Shown here in pieces: positions 6,532 through 12,718 of a DNA stretch of 16,393 nt; position 1 is the stretch's first letter, and every line of letters starts with the position of its first letter. Under the pieces are notes generated by a model, which was given only the letters and a program-made list of their open reading frames with translations, did no database searches and was not told where the DNA came from. The stretch is from CAYNEI01 sp964396185 (GTDB lineage Archaea > Thermoplasmatota > SW-10-69-26): contig CAYNEI010000052.1 in the NCBI GenBank assembly GCA_964396185.1, positions 1 to 16,393 of the forward strand, read 5' to 3'. Made by a program: the position numbers and the translations under genes.

Positions 6532-7965
6532 ATGCGCTCCTGGATCGTCTTGCTCCTCATCACGCCTGCGTTCATCGGCTGTATCGGCTCAGACGATGCT
6601 GATCCCCTCGAACAAGCAGGCTTGGCCGGGTCCCCAGCCGGGGAGGCCATCGCCGCCTACCGTCCCGGCGGCGAGAGTGTGCCCCTCGACGCCCTGGACA
6701 CGATCGGTGAGACCGTGACCGAGCTCACGGGCTTCGGTGGAGCTGAGCCCACCATGGGCATCACCGAGAGCGGCACCATCGTGGCCACTGCTGGCGACCA
6801 CCTCATCCGCAGCCAGGATGAGGGTGCGAGCTGGGAGAGCGTCTACCAGATCGGCCTCGAGCAAGACGAGGGTCTGCCGACGGACTCCGTGTACCGCTCC
6901 TGGGACCCCTGGGTCCACGTCGACGAGATCACCGACACGATCTACATGGACCCCATGTTCCCGCCGTTGGCGTGCACCGAGCTTTCCTGGAGCACCGACG
7001 ACGGCGACTCCTGGATGACCAACCCCGCCGTGTGCCACCCCCCACCTATGGACCACCAGAAGCTCTTCACCGCGCTTCCCGGCCCGGAGGCCTCACCCCA
7101 GGCGGGCGTGCTCCACGCGACCGTGCTCTACCAGTGCTACAACCAGCTCCTCGCCACCGAGTGCGCGGTGAGCTACGACGGGGGCCTCAGCTGGCCGGTC
7201 ACCCAACCCGTGGCCGACCAGTTGCAGGGGCCCTGCGGGGGGATCAACGGGCCCGGTGCCGGAAGCCCAGACGGCGTGGCCGTGGTCCCCATCACGAGCG
7301 GCTGCGACGAGCTCACCATCGCGTATACCCTGGACAGCGGGCTCTCCTGGGAGCTCATGGAGACCCCGGACGGTCCAGGCCTATCGAGCATCGACCCGGA
7401 GCTCATGTTCGACGAGGAAGGCAACCTCTACGCCATCTGGCGCGGCGACGACCAGGCCATGTACCTGGCCCGCACCCCGGATCTCGGGGACACGTGGGCC
7501 GGCCCCTGGAAGATCAGCCCGCCCGGCGTGCAGACCACCATGTTCCACGCGCTTAGCACCGGAGCACCCGGCCAGGTCGGCATGGCCTTCCTGGGTACCA
7601 AGGACACCCCCGATGGACCCAACGGCGCCCCCGAGGGCACCCTCTGGCACCTCTACGTTGTGACCACGAGCGATGGCTTGGCGAGCGCACCCACGTTCAC
7701 GAGCTACCAAGTCACGCCCGACGATGATCCCGCCCAGGTGGGCCGGATCTGCACCGGCGGCATCGGTTGCGACGGTGGCCGGAACCTGCTCGAGTTCATC
7801 GACACCGCGATCCACCCCGACGGCAGCCTGCACGTGATCTACACGGACGGCTGCACCGAGGAGTGCCAGGATGGCCCCGACGGCGTGGGCCAGAGCAGCG
7901 CGAGGGATGTGGCCTGGGCCCAGCTCAGCGGCGTGAACCTGCTGGACGCACCGGCCACGAGCTAG
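6532..7965 (+). CDS. Asp-box (BNR/sialidase-like) beta-propeller lipoprotein A
   Basis: The 477-residue product has a signal peptide MRSWIVLLLITPAFIGC with the lipobox Cys at 17, so it is expected on the outer face of the membrane. Five Asp boxes are spaced at about 50-60 residues, at 94-101 SQDEGASW, 154-161 STDDGDSW, 214-221 SYDGGLSW, 266-273 TLDSGLSW and 315-322 TPDLGDTW. This is the mark of a sialidase-type propeller. The C-terminal part has GRICTGGIGC (404-413) and LLEFIDTAIHPDGSLHVIYTDG. The gene at 10264 encodes a paralogue of nearly equal length with the same N-terminal GGAEP and C-terminal Cys signature. I see no clear set of sialidase catalytic residues (Arg triad, Tyr/Glu), so I do not call it a sialidase; binding or scaffold functions are equally possible. 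Confidence 0.88.
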   Translation: MRSWIVLLLITPAFIGCIGSDDADPLEQAGLAGSPAGEAIAAYRPGGESVPLDALDTIGETVTELTGFGGAEPTMGITESGTIVATAGDHLIRSQDEGASWESVYQIGLEQDEGLPTDSVYRSWDPWVHVDEITDTIYMDPMFPPLACTELSWSTDDGDSWMTNPAVCHPPPMDHQKLFTALPGPEASPQAGVLHATVLYQCYNQLLATECAVSYDGGLSWPVTQPVADQLQGPCGGINGPGAGSPDGVAVVPITSGCDELTIAYTLDSGLSWELMETPDGPGLSSIDPELMFDEEGNLYAIWRGDDQAMYLARTPDLGDTWAGPWKISPPGVQTTMFHALSTGAPGQVGMAFLGTKDTPDGPNGAPEGTLWHLYVVTTSDGLASAPTFTSYQVTPDDDPAQVGRICTGGIGCDGGRNLLEFIDTAIHPDGSLHVIYTDGCTEECQDGPDGVGQSSARDVAWAQLSGVNLLDAPATS

Positions 7966-8062
7966 CCCGGTCGCCGGCCGCGAAGAGCGCGCCCAGCGAA
8001 CCCCGGGCTGCTTGGAGTGGGGTGTTGCCGGCCATCAGCGATCCCGCGCGTCATCGGCCGAA

Positions 8063-8081
8063 GGCCTCAAGGGGGTTGAGG
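8063..8081. terminator. hairpin between convergent genes, next to an assembly gap
   Basis: CCTCAA (8065-8070) and TTGAGG (8076-8081) form a perfect six-base stem around GGGGG; GGCC at 8056-8059 and 8085-8088 can extend it. It lies between the end of propeller lipoprotein A and the end of E1 beta on the other strand, where a terminator is expected. Part of this intergenic region is lost in the gap. The stretch 7966-8091 shows no convincing coding signal. Confidence 0.35.
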
Positions 8082-8091
8082 GCAGGCCGGC

Positions 8092-8191
8092 NNNNNNNNN
8101 NNNNNNNNNNNNNNNNNNNNNNNNNNNNNNNNNNNNNNNNNNNNNNNNNNNNNNNNNNNNNNNNNNNNNNNNNNNNNNNNNNNNNNNNNNN
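8092..8191. other. assembly gap (100 N) downstream of E1 beta
   Basis: The run is exactly 100 N and is a placeholder. It lies just past the E1 beta stop, where E2 or E3 genes of the complex could follow. Whether they were lost here cannot be told from the sequence. Confidence 0.95.
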
Positions 8192-8192
8192 G

Positions 8193-9170
8193 TCACCACT
8201 CCAGGGTTTCCTGGATCCCCTCAGCGATCAGGTTCGTGTCGGGCATGTAGGCTTGCTCGCGGGCCAACAGCGGCGTGATGACATCTGGTGCGGTGATCCG
8301 CTTGACGGGTGCTTCCAGGTGGAGGATGGCTTCGTCCATGATGCGCGCGCTGATCTCGCTGGCCGGGCCCAGGGTTCGATGGGCCTCTTGCACGATGACG
8401 CAGCGGCCGGTGCGCTTGACCGAGTCCAGGATCGTCTCCGAGTCCATAGGCGAGATCGTGGGCAGATCGATGAGATCGACACTCACACCCTCCAGCTTGG
8501 CGACCACCTGCTCGGTCCGGTGGAACATATGACCCCAGGACACGACGGTGAGATCGTCACCCTCTTGGACGACCTCGGCCTTCCCGAGCTCGGGCAGCTC
8601 GTCCGTGTCCTCGTCCGGGATCTCCTCGCGGTACTTGCGGTAGAGCGCCTTGGGCTCCATGAAGACCACCGGGTCCGGGCTGCGGATGCTGGCCTTCAGG
8701 TACTCCCAGGCCTTGTACGGGGAGCGGGGGATGACCGTGGTCAGGCCCGGTGTGTGGGCCCAGTAGGTCTCCCTGGACTCGCTGTGGTGCTCGAGCGCCC
8801 GCACCCCGGCGCCCATGGGCATCCGGATCGTGATGGGCATGTTCCAGTGGCCCTGGGTGCGCTTGCGGAAGCGCGCGATGTGGGACTCGATGTGGTGGAA
8901 GGCCTGGTAGCTGAAGCCCGAGAACTGAAGCTCGGGCACGGGCACCATGCCGTTGATCGCCAGTCCCACGGAGCATCCGATGATGCCGGTCTCGGCCAGA
9001 GGCGTGTCCACCACGCGGTCCTCGCCGTACTTGTCCAAGAGGCCCTTGGTGGCTCTGAAGATGCCCTCGTCCTCACCCACGTCCTCGCCGAGCACCATGA
9101 CGTGCTCGTCGCGCTCCATCTCTTGATCCAGCGCGTGCGGGATCGCTTCGACCATCGTGAGTTCAGCCAT
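8193..9170 (-). CDS. 2-oxoacid dehydrogenase E1 component, beta subunit
   Basis: The 325-residue product forms, with E1 alpha, the thiamine-diphosphate enzyme that decarboxylates pyruvate or branched-chain 2-oxoacids and passes the acyl group to lipoyl-E2. Seen in order are the N-terminal MVLGEDVGEDEGIFRATKGL and VVDTPLAETGIIGCSVGLAING, where the Glu after LA contacts the cofactor. Next come FSGFSYQAFHHIESHIARFR, GAGVRALEHHSES and TPGLTTVIPRSPYKA, then the C-terminal transketolase domain with DLIDLPTISPMDSETILDSVKRTGR. Length is normal for the family. ATG 9170 is only five bases past the E1 alpha stop, so the two are co-transcribed and probably translationally linked. In Thermoplasma the same enzyme acts on branched-chain 2-oxoacids; from sequence alone I cannot choose between the pyruvate and branched-chain forms. 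Confidence 0.95.
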   Translation of the reverse strand: MAELTMVEAIPHALDQEMERDEHVMVLGEDVGEDEGIFRATKGLLDKYGEDRVVDTPLAETGIIGCSVGLAINGMVPVPELQFSGFSYQAFHHIESHIARFRKRTQGHWNMPITIRMPMGAGVRALEHHSESRETYWAHTPGLTTVIPRSPYKAWEYLKASIRSPDPVVFMEPKALYRKYREEIPDEDTDELPELGKAEVVQEGDDLTVVSWGHMFHRTEQVVAKLEGVSVDLIDLPTISPMDSETILDSVKRTGRCVIVQEAHRTLGPASEISARIMDEAILHLEAPVKRITAPDVITPLLAREQAYMPDTNLIAEGIQETLEW

Positions 9171-9175
9171 CTTGG

Positions 9176-10063
9176 TCACCCCTCGTGGTCCCCCCAGACC
9201 TCGTGCCGGTTCCAGAACTCGGTCCACTCCTCCTTCTGGCGGGCGAGGTAGGCGGGCATCTCCTCGTAGTGGTAGTCGAACATCGCCGCTGGGTCGCCGA
9301 GCTCCTCGGCGCGGGCCTCGAAGGCGTCCACGGCCTCCTGGACCTCCTCGAGCGCGGCTTGCTTCCACGCTTCATCGGTCTCTTCATCCAGCAGGCCCTT
9401 GTTGGTCATGTACGAGCGGAACCGGTCGATGGGGTCGCGCTCTCGCCACGGTTCGACCTCCTCTTCGGTTCGGTACTGGGTGGGGTCGTCTGCCGTGGTG
9501 TGGACGTTCATCCGGTAGGTGAGCGCCTCGATGAGCGTCGGGCCATCCCCAGCGCGGGCGCGCTCGACGGCTTCCTTGGCGACCTTGTAGACGCCCAGGA
9601 TGTCGTTGCCATCCACCTGGATGCCAGGCATCTCGTAGGCGATGGCCTTCTGGGCCAGGGTCTTGGACTTCGTCTGGCGCTCCCGGGGCACGCTGATGGC
9701 CCACTGGTTGTTCTGGCACACGAAGACGCACGGTGCGCCGAAGACGGCCGCGAAGTTGAGCCCCTCGTGGAAGTCGCCCTCGCTGGTGGCACCGTCCCCG
9801 AAGTAGGCCATGGAGACCTCGCTCTTGCCCTGGAGCTTGCTGGCCCACGCCACGCCAGCCGCGTGGCAGATCTGGCTGGCCACGGGGATNNNNNNNNNNN
9901 NNNNNNNNNNNNNNNNNNNNNNNNNNNNNNNNNNNNNNNNNNNNNNNNNNNNNNNNNNNNNNNNNNNNNNNNNNNNNNNNNNNNNNNNNTCCAGCTTGCC
10001 GTGCTCGTCCAAGACCTGGACGTACTCGACGGTCTGGGGCTCGTAGGCCTTCTTGGTTGGCAC
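9176..10063 (-). CDS. 2-oxoacid dehydrogenase E1 component, alpha subunit (interrupted by gap)
   Basis: This is the partner of E1 beta. The ThDP motif is complete, GDGATSEGDFHEGL ending in the NN of CQNNQWAIS. The cofactor-contacting His is in RMNVHTTADDPTQYR, and VDGNDILGVY and GPTLIEALTYR follow the family pattern. Start: GTG at 10063 (MPTKKAYEPQTVEYVQVLDEHGKL), chosen because GGAGGT lies eight bases before it; the frame stays open upstream, but without such support. The 100-N gap (9890-9989) removes the segment between the N-terminal arm and IPVASQICHAAG. With only 34 placeholder residues the total is 295, whereas the family usually has about 360-370, so roughly 100 residues (around 300 bp) are probably missing. 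A promoter-like ACAACCCTTATCC lies further upstream, leaving a leader of about 80 nt. No E2 or E3 gene is visible. Confidence 0.94.
   Translation of the reverse strand: MPTKKAYEPQTVEYVQVLDEHGKLXXXXXXXXXXXXXXXXXXXXXXXXXXXXXXXXXXIPVASQICHAAGVAWASKLQGKSEVSMAYFGDGATSEGDFHEGLNFAAVFGAPCVFVCQNNQWAISVPRERQTKSKTLAQKAIAYEMPGIQVDGNDILGVYKVAKEAVERARAGDGPTLIEALTYRMNVHTTADDPTQYRTEEEVEPWRERDPIDRFRSYMTNKGLLDEETDEAWKQAALEEVQEAVDAFEARAEELGDPAAMFDYHYEEMPAYLARQKEEWTEFWNRHEVWGDHEG
9890..9989. other. assembly gap (100 N) inside the E1 alpha gene
   Basis: The run is exactly 100 N. E1 alpha coding is in the same frame on both sides, but far too little sequence is represented compared with family length, so the true gap is likely near 300 bp. 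Confidence 0.95.
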
Positions 10064-10070
10064 TAAGCGC

Positions 10071-10079
10071 CACCTCCTT
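10071..10079 (-). promoter_or_regulatory. ribosome binding site deciding the E1 alpha start
   Basis: On the minus strand AAGGAGGTG lies upstream of GTG 10063, with GGAGGT eight bases before it. It is the strongest Shine-Dalgarno match in the window and it fixes this start over upstream in-frame codons. Confidence 0.7.
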
Positions 10080-10164
10080 CCAGGCGCACGGGTGAGCCTG
10101 CAAGGCCCGATCCCACCAACTCCGGGCGTTGTGCAGCGTACATGGTGGCACTGCAATAGCTCAT

Positions 10165-10180
10165 CAGGATAAGGGTTGTC
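10165..10180 (-). promoter_or_regulatory. candidate promoter of the E1 alpha/beta operon
   Basis: On the minus strand GACAACCCTTATCCTG contains an ACAAC followed by CTTATCC, which resembles GGAACGGTTTTATCC at 10228-10242. Its AAC is 114 bp from the GTG, so the mRNA would carry a leader of about 80 nt with a good ribosome site. This differs from the leaderless pattern of most neighbours. Confidence 0.4.
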
Positions 10181-10227
10181 GTTCCATGGGTGGTCATCCT
10201 CCAACCTGGGGCCCCATACCGAGCGTA

Positions 10228-10242
10228 GGAACGGTTTTATCC
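10228..10242 (+). promoter_or_regulatory. promoter element of the second Asp-box lipoprotein gene
   Basis: GGAACGGTTTTATCC is an AACGG BRE-like element followed directly by TTTTAT. The AAC is 34 bp before GTG 10264, so the expected transcript start falls on or next to the start codon. Confidence 0.65.
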
Positions 10243-10263
10243 GATCAGCGCCACCCCTCGCGG

Positions 10264-11694
10264 GTGTCCCTCGTGCACCTTGCCGTCCTGGCCACGTTGC
10301 TGACCGCCTCGGTCGGGTGCCTGGGCACGGATGGGGCCGCCGTCGAGCCCACAGGCCAGCTCGAGGAGACCGAGCCCGTAGCCTCCCCACCCCGACCCGA
10401 GCTCGTCCAGCCCCGGTTCCTGGACCCTGTGCTCCTGGGCCAGGTCTGCTGCGGCGGTGCAGAGCCGAACGTGGCCGTTGGGCCAACCGGTGAGATCTAC
10501 GTGAGCTCGACCGGTGCGCTCTGGCGCAGCGACGACGGTGGAGAGAGCTACCAGAGCCTCAACGAGGAGCGGTGCCGCGTTGGCGGGAGCCTGGTGGCCT
10601 GCCTGGTGAACTTCGAGCGCCACCCCAGCCTCGACGGTGCCGGGGACACGGACATCGTCGTCACCCCAGATGGAGCGGTCCACTGGCTCGCGCTCTACGG
10701 GGACGGGGGCGTGGTCCCGTACCAGGTCTCCACGGATGCTGGGGCCACGTTCTCCCAACCCGTGGACCTCGCGACGGTGGACCAAGCCGACCGAGAGTGG
10801 TTGGCTGGCCGTGACGATGGTCGCCTCTACGCCACATGGCGTGAGAACGGTGAGGAGGATCGCATCGTCTTCCGCCGATCCCTGGATGGGGGAGAGACCT
10901 GGTCCCGAGGGGTCGCCATCGCCGAGGACGACCTCCAGGGACCCATCGCTGTGGATCCCACCGGGCCCCGCATCTACACCCCGTACGCGAGCTACAGCTA
11001 CGACGGTTCCATCCGGATCGCGCGCTCCCTGGACGACGGGACCACTTGGGAGAGCGTGCTGGCTGTTCCCCCGGACGGCGTGGACCGCTCCGAGAGGGAG
11101 GCGAACCCCACCTACCTCTTCCCCGTGGCCGCCGTCGACCAGGCAGGAACGGTCTACCTGGTGTGGTCCAACGACGCCGACGGCGGGCTAGCCCAGGGTG
11201 CCAAGGAGCTCGCCGTGCCCTCCGTCTGGCTCGTGAAGAGCCAAGACCACGGCGCCACGTGGAGCCAGCCCGAACAGATGAGCCCGCCAGGGAAGGCAGC
11301 CATCTTCCCATGGATCGAGGCGGGTGCTGAGGGACGCGTCGCTGTGGCCTGGTACGAGAACGTCCTCGGCCTCCCGAACGAGGCCCTCCCGGACCTCTGG
11401 AACGTCCAGCTCGTGCAGAGCGTGGACGCCGACAAGCAGGGCCCGACGTTCGTGGGCGGCCAGGCCAACGACGAACCGTTCCACATCGGCGCGATCTGCA
11501 CAAGCGGAGGAGGCTGCGCTTTCCAGGACACCTCGATCCGCTACAAGGACCGCACGATGCTCGACTTCTTCGAGCTCGCCCTCACGCCTGAGGGGCTCCC
11601 CGTGGTCGCGTGGGCTGCGGATGGATCCCAGGCCAGGGACGTGGTACGCGTGTTCGCCGGCGGCGTCGCCGAGGGAACCCCGATGTTCGGTTAA
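10264..11694 (+). CDS. Asp-box (BNR/sialidase-like) beta-propeller lipoprotein B
   Basis: The 476-residue product has signal peptide MSLVHLAVLATLLTASVGC with the lipobox Cys at 19. Asp boxes stand at 89-96 SDDGGESY, 156-163 STDAGATF, 206-213 SLDGGETW, 255-262 SLDDGTTW and 326-333 SQDHGATW. The start of the propeller (CCGGAEPNVAVGPTGEIYVS) and the end (HIGAICTSGGGC, 408-418, then MLDFFELALTPEGLPVVAWAADG) align with lipoprotein A at 6532. The two are therefore paralogues that flank the E1 operon. GTG 10264 is preferred because the promoter fits a leaderless mRNA starting there; GTG 10273 would also leave a signal peptide. Upstream in-frame codons lie before the promoter and are rejected. The ligand or substrate is unknown; no sialidase active site is evident. 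Confidence 0.87.
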   Translation: MSLVHLAVLATLLTASVGCLGTDGAAVEPTGQLEETEPVASPPRPELVQPRFLDPVLLGQVCCGGAEPNVAVGPTGEIYVSSTGALWRSDDGGESYQSLNEERCRVGGSLVACLVNFERHPSLDGAGDTDIVVTPDGAVHWLALYGDGGVVPYQVSTDAGATFSQPVDLATVDQADREWLAGRDDGRLYATWRENGEEDRIVFRRSLDGGETWSRGVAIAEDDLQGPIAVDPTGPRIYTPYASYSYDGSIRIARSLDDGTTWESVLAVPPDGVDRSEREANPTYLFPVAAVDQAGTVYLVWSNDADGGLAQGAKELAVPSVWLVKSQDHGATWSQPEQMSPPGKAAIFPWIEAGAEGRVAVAWYENVLGLPNEALPDLWNVQLVQSVDADKQGPTFVGGQANDEPFHIGAICTSGGGCAFQDTSIRYKDRTMLDFFELALTPEGLPVVAWAADGSQARDVVRVFAGGVAEGTPMFG

Positions 11695-11700
11695 CTCCGA

Positions 11701-11763
11701 GCCCACAAGGCTCTTCTACCCCGCCACCCACTGCGAAGCTGAGGCTCGACCGTGCAAGGCACC
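11701..11763 (+). repeat. duplicated promoter-leader, copy 1 (before the WW-motif lipoprotein)
   Basis: This 63-bp stretch matches 12656-12718 at 55 of 63 positions without gaps. It includes GCCCACAAGGCTCTTCTACC (promoter-like, AAG 45 bp before the start), then CCCACTGCGAAGCTGAGGCT and the GTG start with four codons. GAGG seven bases before GTG 11752 can serve as ribosome site. Confidence 0.85.
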
Positions 11764-12640
11764 AAGCGGATCTTGACCCCCCTGTTCGTTCTCACACTCC
11801 TGACCGCTGGCTGCCTGGGTAGCTCCCCGGCCGAGGAGCCCCTCGAACCCGCCGCCCTGGATACCGCCGAACTCCCCGCGGGGATCCCCTCGCCCGAGGA
11901 GCTCGAACAGCGATCCATCGAGCAGGCACCGGAATGGCGCTTGGGCGAATGGTGGACCTTCGAGGTCGACGCCATGCTGACCGGGGACATCTACGAGGCG
12001 ACCGTCGTGGTCGCGGGCGCCCGCGACGGCGAGATCCTGCTCGGCATGCCCGAGGAGAGCTTCGACGATCGAGCCATGGTCGTCCACTTCCCCCCCACCG
12101 GTCCCGTCCAGCGCGAGGACCTNNNNNNNNNNNNNNNNNNNNNNNNNNNNNNNNNNNNNNNNNNNNNNNNNNNNNNNNNNNNNNNNNNNNNNNNNNNNNN
12201 NNNNNNNNNNNNNNNNNNNNNNCGACCACGGCTTCGGCTACGAGGGCAGCGTCATCGTGCCCGACGACCCCACGCTCGCGATCTTCGAGGGCCGGGCTGT
12301 GGGCGCGCTGGACATCAACACCCTGCCTGTGCCAGGTGCGCCGGTCATGGAGGTCGACGTGGCTGAGGGCCGGGACTCCATGAGCCTCGGCTTCATCCTC
12401 GGTGAGATCGTCGTGGATGGCCAGGGCGCCTACCGGGCCGTGGCCACCGCCCCCGATGGCTCCAGCTACGAGCAGACCCTGCTCCCCACCGACGGGAAAG
12501 CTGCTGTTGTGGGCGCCACCCATGTCGAGGATCCTGCTGGGACGTGGACGCTGGAGTTCGAGGCCCTGGGTACCGGGGGAGCCCTCGTGGAGGCCGTCGC
12601 GTACAACTCGTTGCGCTTCGAGCTCGGGTCCCCGGGCTGA
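11752..12640 (+). CDS. secreted lipoprotein with WxxGxWW motif, function unknown (interrupted by gap)
   Basis: The protein begins MQGTKRILTPLFVLTLLTAGC with the lipobox Cys at 21, followed by an acidic, Pro-rich linker. Residues 61-71 EWRLGEWWTFE form a W..G.WW motif that I recognise from unannotated archaeal lipoproteins. After the 100-N gap the gene continues in another frame, from base 12224 (DHGFGYEGSVIVPDD) to the TGA at 12638-12640. The last part, DPAGTWTLEFEALGTGGALVEAVAYN, looks like a small beta-sandwich similar to pre-peptidase C-terminal domains. The frame change is explained if the true gap is a multiple of three, so I treat both halves as one gene of about 300 residues. Its promoter and leader are nearly the same as those of the subtilisin that follows, which hints at joint control. 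A role as protease partner or substrate binder is only a guess. Confidence 0.75.
12123..12222. other. assembly gap (100 N) inside the WW-motif lipoprotein gene
   Basis: The run is exactly 100 N. The upstream frame (from 11752) and the downstream frame (codons from 12224) disagree by one base if 100 is taken literally. They agree if the real length is a multiple of three. Confidence 0.95.
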
Positions 12641-12655
12641 AGACCACGGGCGGAT

Positions 12656-12718
12656 GCCCACAACGCTCATCTACCCCCCCGCCCACTGCGAGGCTGAGGC
12701 TTGACCGTGCGAGGAACC
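12656..12718 (+). repeat. duplicated promoter-leader, copy 2 (before the subtilisin)
   Basis: It is 87 percent identical to 11701-11763, with GCCCACAACGCTCATCTACC as the promoter-like part and a tandem GAGGCT hexamer before the start. Alignment of the copies places GTG 12707 opposite GTG 11752, which decides the subtilisin start against the TTG at 12701. Confidence 0.85.

Noticed and set aside
6426..6650. Longer N-terminus of the S1 protease
   Set aside because: It would run through the divergent promoter region and into the neighbouring gene, and hide the signal peptide.
7767..9251. Long plus-strand open frame across the N gap
   Set aside because: It is antisense to E1 beta and bridges 100 N by chance; E1 beta motifs on the minus strand are unambiguous.
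9185..10066. Plus-strand open frame opposite E1 alpha
   Set aside because: Shadow of E1 alpha, it also crosses a gap and has no recognisable domain.
10129..10263. Upstream start codons for propeller lipoprotein B
   Set aside because: They lie before the promoter element and would place the signal peptide far inside the protein.
12701..12706. TTG start for the subtilisin
   Set aside because: Alignment of the duplicated leader puts GTG 12707 in the position of the GTG of the preceding gene, and TTG overlaps the leader.
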